Origin: Nonomuraea glycinis
Lineage (GTDB): Bacteria; Actinomycetota; Actinomycetes; Streptosporangiales; Streptosporangiaceae
Assembly (NCBI RefSeq): GCF_014646515.1
Contig: NZ_BMNK01000027.1
Span: 1-64,000, forward strand
DNA: 64,000 nt
Direction: 5' to 3'
The translations under genes and the position numbers were made by a program. Below, piece by piece: positions 23,881-33,366 of the stretch; within the stretch, counting starts at the first letter, position 1, and the number at the start of each line of letters is the position of its first letter. The notes below the pieces were generated by a model. The model did no database searches. It was not told where the DNA came from and saw only the letters and a list, made by a program, of their open reading frames with translations.

Positions 23881-26154
23881 TCAGTCCATCAGTTCGGTGA
23901 TGGTGAACGGCAACGACCGCAGGCGTTTGCCGGTCGCGTGATGGACCGCGTTGCCGATGGCGGCGGCAACCCCGACCAGGCCGATCTCGCCGATCCCCTT
24001 GACGCCTACTGCGTTGTCCGAGTCCGGCTCGCCGACGAAGACGACGTCTATGTCAGGAACATCGGCATTCACCGGGACGAGATAGTCGGCCAAGGTCGCG
24101 TTGGAGACACGTCCCGAACCCTCGTCCGTGGTGATCTCCTCGAACAGTGCCTGTCCGATGCCACCGACGATTCCGCCGACGATCTGACTACGAGCCAGTT
24201 TTTCGTTCAGCACCTGACCCGCGTCGACGGCGGACACCATCCGCTTCACCCGCAGACGGCCGAGTAGGGGGTCGACCCGGACCTCCACGAAATGGGCGGC
24301 GAAAGCGCCGGCCGGGGCGATCGCATGCGTGGCTTCGACCAGCCGCCGACCGGCTCGTCCCATGCGGGAGACCGCGAGAGATCCGAGCAGCACGCCGGTC
24401 TCAGCACGCGAAGGTGCGCTGCTGCCCTGAACGGTGAGTTCGGAGCGGCCGTTCCGGGTGAGGATCGCCCCGTAGGTCTCGCTGCGCGAGGCGTCATCCT
24501 TGCGGTGGATGCGACCGCCGGCCACGACCACGTCGCGCGCCGAACAGCCGTGCAGGGGCGAGGCGTGGTCCGCGCTCGCCAAGGAGAGCAGGGCTGCGAT
24601 GGCGTTCACCGTGGCGTCGCGCACGGCGTTGCTGAGCGCTGTCGCCAGGCCTGACCCTCCGGCCTGCGGCGCCCGGGGCAGGTCGGTGTCGCCGAGTTCG
24701 AACCGGACGTTCGCCGGGTCCAGTCCCAGACCGTCTGCCGCGACCTGGGTGATCACCGTGTAGGTGCCCTGACCGATGTCGGTGGCGCCGCTGCGTACGA
24801 GTACGGTGCCGTCATCGCGAACGGTGAGCGACGCATGGCACTTCGCCTGGAAATGGCCGTAGGTCACGCCGGCCATGCCGTACCCGACGAGCCAATGGCC
24901 GTCACGCATGGATCGCGGCCGCGGCGTTCGATCGGCCCAGCCGAAGCGCTCGGCACCCTGGCGGTAGCACTCGTCGAGCGCCTTGCTCGACCACGCGAGG
25001 CCGGTCTGCGGGTGGACCTTCGCGTAGTTGCGCATCCGCAGGTCGATCGGGTCCATTCCGATCGCGTACGCGACCTCGTCCAGAGCCGTTTCCAGTGCGA
25101 AGTTGCCCTCGGCCTCGCCCGGACCTCGCATGTGCGCGGGGGAGGGGATGTCGAGCCGCACCTGGCGGTCGCGACCTCGCACGTTGTCGCACCGGTAGGT
25201 GGCGGGGGTGGACAGGGTGACCGGATACAGCACGTTGGCGACCTTGGCGGCGGTCGAGGTGGCCTCGTGGTCGATCGCGGTGATGGTGCCATCGCGGAGC
25301 GCTCCGATGCGCATCCGCTGGATCGTCGCCGGGCGATGGCCGATCCCCGTGAACATCTGCGGGCGGGTCAGGACCGTCTTGACCGGCCGGCCCACGGCGC
25401 GGGCGGCCATCGCAGTGAGAATCACGTGCTGCCACAGTCGCAGACCAGCGCCGAACGCGCCGCCGACGTACGGCACCAGAACCTGGACCTTGTCCTTGGA
25501 GACGGAGAAGACCTTGGCCAGGCTGTCCCTGATCAGGTAGGGGTTCTGCGTCGAGTCGTGCACGACGAGGCGGCCGCCCTCCCAATAGGCGACCGTGCTG
25601 AAAAGCCCGAGCGGATTGTGAGCGTTCGCCTTGGTGGAGAAGGTCGCGTCGACCGTGATGTCGGCCGCTGCCAGCGCGGATTCGACATCACCGCGCTTGG
25701 CATCGAGGAAGTACGGGTTCGATCGGGCTTTGAGCGCCGGGGCGTCCAGGCTCAGAGAGGCGGTGGCGGCCTTGTGCTCGACCCGGATCAGAGCCGCCGC
25801 CGCCGTCGCCTGCTGAGGTGTCTCGGCGACGACCATGGCGATGTACTGCCCGTAGTGGTGCACGGAGGCGTCCTGCAAGGGCACCGGAGGTGGTGGGGTG
25901 ATCAGATTCCAGGACGGCTTCTTCATGCGCGGCGCGTTGTGATGGGTGAAGACCGCGACGACGCCCGGGGCGGCCGCCGCTTGCGCGGTTTCGATCGAGG
26001 TGATGGTGCCGATCGCGAAAGTGCTGCGGACGAGTGCCGCGTGCAGGAGCCCGGCAACGGCGACGTCCATCGTGTACGTGGCCGCGCCGGTGACCTTCGC
26101 CGGCCCGTCGACGCGGTCCAGGCCGAGTCCGATGACCCGGGGTTCGGGCGTCAT
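23881..26154 (-). CDS. paoC: Molybdenum aldehyde oxidase, catalytic subunit (PaoC/XdhA-like)
   Basis: The 757-residue protein is a xanthine-oxidase-family Mo subunit: a first domain RVDGPAKVTGAATYTMDVAV, then VPYVGGAFGAGLRLWQHVIL, MRGPGEAEGNFALETALDEV and, near the end, GVKGIGEIGLVGVAAAIGNA with the conserved catalytic Glu. It catalyses hydroxylation, most likely of aldehydes to acids. It is the third gene of a paoABC-ordered operon and its ATG overlaps the FAD gene stop by 4 bp. The order and the 4Fe-4S loop of the partner favour PaoABC over xanthine dehydrogenase. Confidence 0.87.
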   Translation of the reverse strand: MTPEPRVIGLGLDRVDGPAKVTGAATYTMDVAVAGLLHAALVRSTFAIGTITSIETAQAAAAPGVVAVFTHHNAPRMKKPSWNLITPPPPVPLQDASVHHYGQYIAMVVAETPQQATAAAALIRVEHKAATASLSLDAPALKARSNPYFLDAKRGDVESALAAADITVDATFSTKANAHNPLGLFSTVAYWEGGRLVVHDSTQNPYLIRDSLAKVFSVSKDKVQVLVPYVGGAFGAGLRLWQHVILTAMAARAVGRPVKTVLTRPQMFTGIGHRPATIQRMRIGALRDGTITAIDHEATSTAAKVANVLYPVTLSTPATYRCDNVRGRDRQVRLDIPSPAHMRGPGEAEGNFALETALDEVAYAIGMDPIDLRMRNYAKVHPQTGLAWSSKALDECYRQGAERFGWADRTPRPRSMRDGHWLVGYGMAGVTYGHFQAKCHASLTVRDDGTVLVRSGATDIGQGTYTVITQVAADGLGLDPANVRFELGDTDLPRAPQAGGSGLATALSNAVRDATVNAIAALLSLASADHASPLHGCSARDVVVAGGRIHRKDDASRSETYGAILTRNGRSELTVQGSSAPSRAETGVLLGSLAVSRMGRAGRRLVEATHAIAPAGAFAAHFVEVRVDPLLGRLRVKRMVSAVDAGQVLNEKLARSQIVGGIVGGIGQALFEEITTDEGSGRVSNATLADYLVPVNADVPDIDVVFVGEPDSDNAVGVKGIGEIGLVGVAAAIGNAVHHATGKRLRSLPFTITELMD

Positions 26155-27140
26155 GGTGTTCCTCCGGAGACGGTGCTCAGCGCCCGCTCGATCGTGCGCC
26201 GGGCCAGTGCGACCTTGAAGGCGGTCCCGGGCACGGTGAAGGTGTCTCGTATCGCGGACGCCGCAGCGGCCCGGAACACCCCCGTGCCGGGACGCGCCCC
26301 GCGGAGAAGGCTTTCGGCGGTGGGCGCTCGCCAGGGAATGGTGCCGACGCCGCCCAGCCCCATCCGGGCGTCGTGGATGACGCCGTCGCGGATCTCCAGG
26401 ACCGCGGCCGCTGAGACGAGCGCGAACTCGTAGGACGCCCGGTCGCGGATCTTCAGGTATCCCGAGGCGGTTCCGGCTGCCGGTAACGGAATCTCGACTG
26501 CGGTGATGAGCTGCCCGTGTTCCAGTACGTTCTCACGTTCAGGAGTACTGCCCGGAACGCGGTAGAACTCGGTCAGGGGTACCCGGCGCGTGCCCGTCGT
26601 GCCCTGAAGGTGGACGACAGCGTCGAGAGCGACCAGGGCGACGGCCAGATCCGAAGCGTGCAGGGCGATACAGGATTCGCCGGCGCCCAGGATGGCGTGC
26701 ATGCGGGCCGACTCATCGACGGCGGCACAACCGCTGCCGGGGCTGCGTTTGTTGCATGCCCGCACCGACGGGTCGCGGAAGTAGCGGCATCGGGCACGCT
26801 GCAACAGATTCCCGCCGATGGTGGCCATATTGCGCAACTGCGTCGACGCACCCGCGAGGAGCGCCTCGCGCAGGACGGGCGCACGTTCGGCCAGCACCGG
26901 TTCGGCGGCGAGCTCCTCCATCGTCGTCAAGGCTCCGACGGTGACAGCGTGGTCCGTGCGGATCACCTCCCGCAGAGGCAGCCGCGCGATGTCGACGACT
27001 CGCCGCGGGCGCAGAACCCCGTCCTTCATGAGGTCCACCAGCGTCGTGCCACCGGCGAGATAGGCGGCGTCCGGGTCGCCGGTCACGAGTTCGACGGCCT
27101 GCTCGACATTGGTGGGCCGGACGAATGCGAATTCACGCAT
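26151..27140 (-). CDS. paoB: Molybdenum aldehyde oxidase, FAD/4Fe-4S subunit (PaoB-like)
   Basis: The 329-residue subunit has FAD-binding motifs AYLAGGTTLVDLMKDGVLRP and TIGGNLLQRARCRYFRDP. The following loop has Cys residues in RARCRYF, RACNKRSPGSGC, matching the insert that holds the extra 4Fe-4S cluster of E. coli PaoB; ordinary CoxM-type subunits lack it. It passes electrons between the 2Fe-2S subunit and FAD. Its start overlaps the preceding gene by 8 bp. Confidence 0.87.
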   Translation of the reverse strand: MREFAFVRPTNVEQAVELVTGDPDAAYLAGGTTLVDLMKDGVLRPRRVVDIARLPLREVIRTDHAVTVGALTTMEELAAEPVLAERAPVLREALLAGASTQLRNMATIGGNLLQRARCRYFRDPSVRACNKRSPGSGCAAVDESARMHAILGAGESCIALHASDLAVALVALDAVVHLQGTTGTRRVPLTEFYRVPGSTPERENVLEHGQLITAVEIPLPAAGTASGYLKIRDRASYEFALVSAAAVLEIRDGVIHDARMGLGGVGTIPWRAPTAESLLRGARPGTGVFRAAAASAIRDTFTVPGTAFKVALARRTIERALSTVSGGTP

Positions 27141-27621
27141 CGTGATTTCGCCCGCCGGCGACGTCGCGGATCGCGGCGACGATGTTCGGATACGCCCCGC
27201 ACCGGCAGAGGTTGCCGCTCATGAACTCGCGGATCTCGTCATCCGAGCCTGCCCGGCCCTCGTCCAGCAAGGCCACCGCGGACATGATCTGACCGGAGGT
27301 GCAGAATCCGCATTGAAAGGCGTCCCGTCGGATGAACGCGGCCTGGAGCGGATGCAGGTCGTCGCCGGCCAGGGCCTCGATGGTGGTGACCTGCCGGCCG
27401 TCACACTGTGCCGCCAACGTCAGGCACGACAGGACGCGGCGTCCTTCCAGCAGTACCGTACAGGCGCCGCACGCGCCTTGGTCGCAGCCCTTCTTCGTCC
27501 CGGTCAGGCCGATGACGTCACGTAAGGCATCGAGCAGCGTCAGCCGGGCGTCGGCCTCCAGCTTTCGTTCGAAGCCGTTGACCTGGACCGCCGTGCGAAC
27601 CAGCGGCGGTTCGAAGCTCAT
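27133..27621 (-). CDS. paoA: Molybdenum aldehyde oxidase, 2Fe-2S subunit (PaoA-like)
   Basis: The 162-residue protein has the plant-type 2Fe-2S motif GCDQGACGACTVLLEGRRVL with a following SC, and the second cluster motif QCGFCTSGQIMS with GNLCRCGAYPNI. The ATG at 27621 is chosen because GAGATGAGG precedes it and the fold begins there. Unlike E. coli PaoA it has no twin-arginine leader, so the enzyme should stay in the cytoplasm. It heads the operon and is divergent from the BTAD regulator at 27776. Confidence 0.88.
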   Translation of the reverse strand: MSFEPPLVRTAVQVNGFERKLEADARLTLLDALRDVIGLTGTKKGCDQGACGACTVLLEGRRVLSCLTLAAQCDGRQVTTIEALAGDDLHPLQAAFIRRDAFQCGFCTSGQIMSAVALLDEGRAGSDDEIREFMSGNLCRCGAYPNIVAAIRDVAGGRNHDA

Positions 27622-27775
27622 AAGCGCCTCATCTCGATGAGAGTCCCCGTAGGCATGAGCACACGCTAGAGCCCCGCAGTGAACAAACTCTTGATCGCGC
27701 CGGTAGCCGGGCCACCGCCTATTTCCGGCCCGCCGGTAAGATCGGACCTGCACGCGTAGGTTCGGGGGCGATGGG
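27622..27775. promoter_or_regulatory. Divergent promoter interval, paoABC versus BTAD regulator
   Basis: The 154 bp between the starts of paoA and the large regulator must hold both promoters. A CATCTCGATGAG dyad lies near 27631-27642, and CCGGTAGCCGGGCC repeats near 27700. No consensus -35/-10 pair stands out. Control of paoABC by the neighbouring regulator is inferred from layout. Confidence 0.35.
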
Positions 27776-30700
27776 ATGGTTGACGGACTCCTGCGGTTGG
27801 AGATCCTCGGCCCGCTCCGGGGTTGGCGCGACGGCGTCGAGCTGGACCTTGGGCCCGGTCAGCAGGCATTCCTTCTGGCTCTGCTCCTCGCCCGCGTGAA
27901 CCGGCCGGTCAGCACGTCCGAGCTGATCGATCTGATCTGGGATGACGAGGCCCCGGCCAGCGCGCTCAACGTCATCCACAAGTACGTCGGAGTCCTGCGC
28001 CGCCTGCTCGAACCCGCGTTACCCACCCGTGCCACCGGCAGTTTCCTGCACCGCCGCGGCAACAGCTACCTGATCACCGCGAACTCGGAGACCCTCGACC
28101 TGCTCGCCTTCCGCGACCTCGTCTCCCAGGCGAAAGCCGAGCCTGACGAGAGGGCGCTCGACCTTCTCGCCGAGGCGCTCGGCCGCTGGCACGGACCGGC
28201 GGGCGGCGGCTTCGCTCAGCGAACGACCGCGGAGCCGGCCTTCGCCGCCCTCGACGCGGAGTTCTTCGACGCGTGCGTGACGGCGGCCACCCTGGCCGTC
28301 GCCCTGGGGCGACCGTCGAAGATCCTGCCTCCGTTGCGGTTGGCCGCCTCGATGGCACCGCTGAACGAACCCGTGCAGGCAAGCTTTGTCTCCGCCCTCA
28401 GCGCCGCGGGGAACCAGGCGGAGGCACTGGCCGTCGTCGCCGCGGTCCGCGCCCGCCTCGCCGGCGAGCTCGGGGTCGACCCCGGCCCGGCGATGCAGGC
28501 GGCGCATCGTCAAGCGCTGACGCGGAACGTGATGCCGGTCGCCGCCACCCATGGAGCCGACGCCTGGGTGGGCACGAGCAGCGACCTGGTCGGCCGCGCC
28601 AAGGAGCTCGGGGCGCTCATGCGGGCCGTACGCCGAGCCGACGCCGGCGGCAGCGGGATCGGCGTCGTCGAGGGCGAGCCCGGCGCCGGCAAGACGCGTC
28701 TGCTGGAGGAGGTGGCCGCCGGGGCGGCCAGGCATGGCGCCCTCGTCGTCTGGGGCCGCTGTCTCGATGGAGACGGAACACCCTCGTTGTGGCCCTGGAC
28801 GCAGGCGATCAGCGCCGTCATCGAGAGTCTGCCCGCCACCGGGCGGCAGAAGTGGCGCGCCGGCGAACTCGGCCGGCTCGTCGGACCGCATGATGAGTCG
28901 GCCGCCGTGCCGGTCCTGACGGACACCGGCCTGCAGTTCCGGCTGTTCGAACAGGTCGTGACCGTCATCGGCGCGGCCACCGTACGGCGTCCCCTGCTGC
29001 TCGTGCTCGACGACCTGCAGTGGGCCGACGTCGCGTCCCTGCGGCTGCTCGCCCACCTCACGGCCCGGTTGCCGGCCAGGACCGTGATCCTCGGAGCGGC
29101 CCGCGACCGCGCGCCCGTCGCCGGCCTGGAGCTGTCGCATGCGCTCGCCGCGGCCGGCCGCGTCCCTGGCCACCGACGTATCCGGCTCGGCCCGCTCGAC
29201 CCGACCGAGGCAGCCGAGCTCGTCCGGCGCGAGATCGGACAGGACCCTGCGCCCGCAACCGTCCGCAGCATCCACGCCCGTGCGGCGGGCAACCCGTTCT
29301 ACATCCGGGAACTGTCCCGGATGCTCGCCGGTAACGCCGGGCTCAATGACGGGATGGCTCACCCCGCGGTGCCCGAGACCGTGAACGACATCGTTCTCGA
29401 CCGGATGTCCGGACTCGGCGACGACGCCCGCGACCTGCTCCGGACCGCGGCTCTCATCGGCCGGGGCGTCAACCTCGATCTGCTGGCCCGAGCCGCGGGG
29501 CTCGACGCCGGAGGCTGCCTCGAACTCCTGGCGCCGGTCAAGGCGCTCGGCATACTGGAGTCCGTACAGGATGATCCGTACTCTGTGAGGTTCACCCACG
29601 ATCTCGTCCGTGAGTCCGTCGCCGGGAGAACGCCGCCCGCCCAGACCGGCCGGCTGCACCTGCGCATCGCGCAGGCATTGGAGGGCACCGACCCTGAGGG
29701 CGAGCTCACCGCCGAACGACTCGCCTTTCACCTGTGGGAGGCCGGCCCGCTGGCCGACCCCGCGCGCACCGCGCGTGCGCTTGTCCGCGCGGGCGCCCAA
29801 GCGGCGTTCAAATCCGCGTTCGAGGCCGCCGAGAGGCACCTGCTGTCGGCCGTCCAGGTCTCGCGTGCGGCGGGGCTGGCCGACTTGGAGCTGTCCGCGC
29901 TGTCGTCGATCGCCACGGTCTTCTGGCGGCAGTCGAGGTCCCAGGACCCGTACCACCCCATGATGGAACGCGCCGAGAGCCTGGCTCGCGGCCTCAGCCG
30001 GGAAGGGGACGCCGCCGACTTCCTCCTCATGCGCATGGTCGCGGCTTTCAGCGCGGTCCGACCGGACCGTGCCGAACTCGCACGCAGACTGTACGAGCAG
30101 GGTGCCGCCTCGCAGGACCCGATGGTCAGGGCGTACGGCTTGCAGGCCTGGGGTCAGCACCAATGGGAGCTCGGCGACATCGGCGAGGCCGTACGGCATC
30201 TGAACGACGGCAACCGGATCATGGGGAGCGTCCCCACCACCGGGGACAGTCCCCTCCGGACCGGCCTGCGTCCGTTCGGGGCACTCCTGGGGGCGGTGGT
30301 GGCCACGATCTCCGACGACCTCGGTACGGCCCACACCCTGCTCGACGGAGTGCGGGCCGGCGCCGGGGACGATCCGTACTCGATCGCCATCTGGGCGCAC
30401 TTCTCCACCATGGCCGCGGCGCTGGCCGGCGATCCGGATTGGGCGCTGACCGCGGCCGGGCCCTGGACCGCCACGGACTCTCGGCATGTGCACGTCAATG
30501 TCGACCCGTACCTGCGCATCGCCGCCTGCTGGGCACGAGCCTTGACCGGCGACGATCCGGCGGGCGCCGCGGCCGAGGCTGATCGGATCCTGACCACGAC
30601 TCTCGTCGACCCGCCACGGTTCGGACTGGCGTTCCATGAGGGGCTCATCGCCGACATGCTGTTGTCGGCCGGCCTGCCACGCGAAGCGGCGGCCGCGCTC

Positions 30701-30943
30701 GACCGCGCCGACCGGTATCTCGACGAGTACGGCCAGCGTTATGCGGAAGGCCTGCTCCTCCTGCTGCGGGCGCGGCAGCTGCAGGCGCTCGGTGAGTCCG
30801 ACTCGGTCGTCCGCGAGATCGGTGAGCGGGCGGTGGCACTGTCCAGCGAACGAGGAGCGCAGCTGTTCGCCCGGCGTGCCGAGGAGTTCCTCGCCGGCAT
30901 CACGAATCCACTAAATCTGCAGTCACCGCACGTAGGTTGCTGA
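27776..30943 (+). CDS. BTAD/AAA-type STAND regulator (AfsR/SARP-like), copy 1
   Basis: This 1055-residue protein has an N-terminal OmpR-like winged helix (LRLEILGPLRGWRDGVELDL, LIDLIWDDEAPASALNVIHK, YVGVLRRLLEP), a BTAD domain to about 250, and an AAA/NTPase module with Walker A GEPGAGKT at about 299-306 and Walker B LLLVLDDLQWAD near 407-418. A long helical TPR-like region fills the rest and there is no C-terminal LuxR HTH. Such proteins are ATP-dependent transcription activators, often of secondary metabolism. A close paralogue is at 39320. It faces paoABC and precedes the aldehyde dehydrogenase, which suggests it controls aldehyde metabolism. Confidence 0.88.
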   Translation: MVDGLLRLEILGPLRGWRDGVELDLGPGQQAFLLALLLARVNRPVSTSELIDLIWDDEAPASALNVIHKYVGVLRRLLEPALPTRATGSFLHRRGNSYLITANSETLDLLAFRDLVSQAKAEPDERALDLLAEALGRWHGPAGGGFAQRTTAEPAFAALDAEFFDACVTAATLAVALGRPSKILPPLRLAASMAPLNEPVQASFVSALSAAGNQAEALAVVAAVRARLAGELGVDPGPAMQAAHRQALTRNVMPVAATHGADAWVGTSSDLVGRAKELGALMRAVRRADAGGSGIGVVEGEPGAGKTRLLEEVAAGAARHGALVVWGRCLDGDGTPSLWPWTQAISAVIESLPATGRQKWRAGELGRLVGPHDESAAVPVLTDTGLQFRLFEQVVTVIGAATVRRPLLLVLDDLQWADVASLRLLAHLTARLPARTVILGAARDRAPVAGLELSHALAAAGRVPGHRRIRLGPLDPTEAAELVRREIGQDPAPATVRSIHARAAGNPFYIRELSRMLAGNAGLNDGMAHPAVPETVNDIVLDRMSGLGDDARDLLRTAALIGRGVNLDLLARAAGLDAGGCLELLAPVKALGILESVQDDPYSVRFTHDLVRESVAGRTPPAQTGRLHLRIAQALEGTDPEGELTAERLAFHLWEAGPLADPARTARALVRAGAQAAFKSAFEAAERHLLSAVQVSRAAGLADLELSALSSIATVFWRQSRSQDPYHPMMERAESLARGLSREGDAADFLLMRMVAAFSAVRPDRAELARRLYEQGAASQDPMVRAYGLQAWGQHQWELGDIGEAVRHLNDGNRIMGSVPTTGDSPLRTGLRPFGALLGAVVATISDDLGTAHTLLDGVRAGAGDDPYSIAIWAHFSTMAAALAGDPDWALTAAGPWTATDSRHVHVNVDPYLRIAACWARALTGDDPAGAAAEADRILTTTLVDPPRFGLAFHEGLIADMLLSAGLPREAAAALDRADRYLDEYGQRYAEGLLLLLRARQLQALGESDSVVREIGERAVALSSERGAQLFARRAEEFLAGITNPLNLQSPHVGC

Positions 30944-30975
30944 CGCCCTGAAAACGATGTTTGGAGGTCGTGTCA

Positions 30976-32457
30976 GTGACCAACGAGACCCTTGATGCCG
31001 TCGGCGGCGCGAGCAGGGGGGCCGAGCGGTTCGATCACTGGATCGACGGATGGGGAGCGGCGCCCGTCGGCGGCGCCTACCGGCCGACGACCAGTCCCGT
31101 CGATCGCAGTGTCTCCTTCGAGATCGCCGACGGCGACGGGCGTGATGTCGATGCCGCCGCGGTCGCCGCATCGTCGGCTCGTCACGCCTGGGCCGCGACG
31201 AGCACCGCGGAACGTTCCGATCTGCTCCGGGCGGTCGGTACGGCCGTCCGCGAGAATCTTGACGGACTCGTCGAGGCGGAGATCGCCGAGACGGGCAAGC
31301 TGGTCGCCCACGCCCGAGCCGAGATGCTGTCCTGCGCGGACTACTTCGAGTACTACGCGGCCGTGGTGCGCACCATGCACGGCGAGACCATCGACCAAGG
31401 ACCAGGACAGCACACCTATACCCGGCACGAACCGTTCGGCGTGGTCGGCATCATCGCCCCGTGGAACGGGCCGCTGAACCAGGCCTCCCGCGGTATCGCT
31501 CCGGCACTCGCCGCAGGCAACACGGTCATCGTCAAGCCATCCGAATTCACCTCGGCCGCGACCCTCAGGTTCGCCCGCCTGGCCTCGGCGGCGGGGCTTC
31601 CGCACGGCGTGCTCAACGTCGTCACGGGCACCGGCCCGGCCGCCGGAGCAGCGCTGGTGCGCCACGACGCCGTCCGCAAGGTGACCTTCACCGGCTCGGT
31701 CCCGACCGGTCAGGTCATCGCCGGGATCGCGGCAGAACGCGTCATTCCCCTGACTCTTGAACTCGGCGGCAAGTCCCCGCTGGTGGTGTTCGGGGACGCG
31801 GACCTGGACCGTGCCGCTCTCGCCGCCGCCACGACCACCCTGATGAACTCCGGGCAGGTCTGCTCGGCGACCACCCGGCTGATCGTCGAGCGCTCCGCCC
31901 AGGACGCGCTGCTCGGCCGCGTCAGCGCCATCCTCGAGCAGAAGCAGCCCGGTGTGGACTTCGGGCCCATCATCACCGAACCACAGTTCGAGAAGGTCCT
32001 CGGCTTCTTCGAGTCCGCCGCCGAGGCGGGCGCCACCGCGCTGACGGGCGGTGCCTGCTACCGCCAAGGAGCGGCCGCCTCGGGACGCTACATCGCACCC
32101 ACTGTGTACAAGGACGTCACGCCGGACATGCGTATCGCGCGCGAGGAGATCTTCGGACCGGTGCTCGTGTCCCTGCCGTTCGATGGCTTCGACGAAGCCA
32201 TCACGCTGGCCAACGACACCGAGTACGGACTCGCCGCAGCCGTGTGGACCGGCGACGTTGCCCGAGGGCTGCGCGCGGCACACTTGATCGAGGCGGGCCA
32301 GGTCGCGGTGAACGGCGGCGTCATGACCCAGGAGACACCCTTCGGCGGATACAAGCGCAGCGGGTACGGCCGGGAGAAGGGCGCCGCTGCCGTCTACGAA
32401 TACACCCAGGTCAAAACCGTGAGCCTCGGCCTGGCCCCGCAGGAACTCGTGTCATGA
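30976..32457 (+). CDS. NAD(P)-dependent aldehyde dehydrogenase
   Basis: The 493-residue enzyme has the standard ALDH signature: PFGVVGIIAPWNGPLNQASR, KPSEFTSAATLRFA, TFTGSVPTGQVIAGIA, catalytic Glu in TLELGGKSPLVV (about 261), catalytic Cys in NSGQVCSATTRL (about 295) and EEIFGPVL. GTG 30976 is chosen since GGAGG lies 8 nt upstream; in-frame TTG 30961 is too early. It follows the BTAD regulator by 32 bp and its stop overlaps the HExxH gene, forming an operon. The aldehyde substrate is unknown. Confidence 0.9.
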   Translation: MTNETLDAVGGASRGAERFDHWIDGWGAAPVGGAYRPTTSPVDRSVSFEIADGDGRDVDAAAVAASSARHAWAATSTAERSDLLRAVGTAVRENLDGLVEAEIAETGKLVAHARAEMLSCADYFEYYAAVVRTMHGETIDQGPGQHTYTRHEPFGVVGIIAPWNGPLNQASRGIAPALAAGNTVIVKPSEFTSAATLRFARLASAAGLPHGVLNVVTGTGPAAGAALVRHDAVRKVTFTGSVPTGQVIAGIAAERVIPLTLELGGKSPLVVFGDADLDRAALAAATTTLMNSGQVCSATTRLIVERSAQDALLGRVSAILEQKQPGVDFGPIITEPQFEKVLGFFESAAEAGATALTGGACYRQGAAASGRYIAPTVYKDVTPDMRIAREEIFGPVLVSLPFDGFDEAITLANDTEYGLAAAVWTGDVARGLRAAHLIEAGQVAVNGGVMTQETPFGGYKRSGYGREKGAAAVYEYTQVKTVSLGLAPQELVS

Positions 32458-33257
32458 ACGAGCTGAATGCCCTGGAGGGCTGGGGTTTCCCGGTCCGCAC
32501 GAGCCGGGGCGGAGAGGCCCGCGGCCGGTCCATCGCGGACCAGGCCGAGCGGATGGTCGAGTGGCTGAACAAGCTGGTGGGGGAGTTCAGGATCCCCACT
32601 TTGTACGTCGTGGGCGCCGACGACTGGGCTGCCGTGGCGGCGTTCCCGGTGTACGGGATGCCGCACGCGGAAGCGGACCGCATCGTCGTCGGGCAGGAAC
32701 CGGCGCAATTCTGGACCGTGGTGCTCGACTCGGTCGCGCCGGTCCTCGCCGGCCACGACCGGGCCGAGCTGCGTCGCGTCTACGGCGACCCGGTAACGCT
32801 CAGCAGCTTCGCGGACCTGCTGGTGTCTCATGAGATCGGGCACTACCTGCACTCGCTGGGGGAGCCGGCTAACCCGACGGCATTCTGGCTGCGGGAAATG
32901 CTCGCGAACCTGGCGCTGCAGGGCTATGTCAGTGAGGTCGAGCCGCAACGCGAGGAGGCGCTGCTCACCGTCGTCCGGATCGTCTGGGGCGGATCCCGGC
33001 AGTGGCCGCTGTACGAGCTGCGGGACATGTTCCGGGCGCCGGAGCTGGACGGAAGCAACTACGTCTGGTTCGAGTTCGGCCTTCAGACGCTCACCAAGCG
33101 GCTGTGGGCCAACGCCGGGGCCACCGCGCTGCGATGTCTGATCGACATGCTGAACGGACCGGCGCTGACGCACGACGAGGCGATCGACGCGATCCACGCG
33201 ATCGACCCCGGTGTCGCCGCGGACCTGCGGCGGTGGCCGCACTTTCTCGCAACCTGA
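32454..33257 (+). CDS. Unknown protein with a zincin-like HExxH motif
   Basis: The 267-residue protein is translationally coupled to the aldehyde dehydrogenase (ATGA overlap). Its centre reads FADLLVSHEIGHYLHSLGEP, with HEIGH at 126-130, the zinc-binding core of metallopeptidases, followed by WLREMLANLALQGYVSE, in which a Glu about 16-20 residues later could be the third ligand. There is no signal peptide. The N-terminal 110 residues and the C-terminal part (WPLYELRDMFRAPELDGSNY) match no family I know. It could be a peptidase or a zinc hydrolase working on the dehydrogenase product. Confidence 0.75.
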   Translation: MNELNALEGWGFPVRTSRGGEARGRSIADQAERMVEWLNKLVGEFRIPTLYVVGADDWAAVAAFPVYGMPHAEADRIVVGQEPAQFWTVVLDSVAPVLAGHDRAELRRVYGDPVTLSSFADLLVSHEIGHYLHSLGEPANPTAFWLREMLANLALQGYVSEVEPQREEALLTVVRIVWGGSRQWPLYELRDMFRAPELDGSNYVWFEFGLQTLTKRLWANAGATALRCLIDMLNGPALTHDEAIDAIHAIDPGVAADLRRWPHFLAT

Positions 33258-33287
33258 AAGAAGGTCGCCGGCCGGGTTCAGTAGGTA

Positions 33288-33319
33288 CGGCGTCCGGCGG
33301 CGAGCGCCGTCGGACGCCG
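33288..33319. terminator. Bidirectional hairpin between convergent genes
   Basis: CGGCGTCCG at 33288-33296 pairs with CGGACGCCG at 33311-33319, and the 14-nt interior can pair further. It lies between the convergent stops at 33257 and 33367, so it can serve both strands. Confidence 0.6.
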
Positions 33320-33366
33320 AGCCATCAGTAGCCCAGCACCTGGCGAACCACACGGGCCATGTCGGA

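Noticed and set aside
24835..26433. Long plus-strand open frame across the aldehyde oxidase genes
   Set aside because: It lies antisense to the molybdenum subunit and crosses into the FAD subunit; His/Asp/Arg-rich shadow.
28019..30637. 872-codon minus-strand open frame opposite the first BTAD regulator
   Set aside because: Shadow of a domain-supported gene; no recognisable domain or ribosome site.
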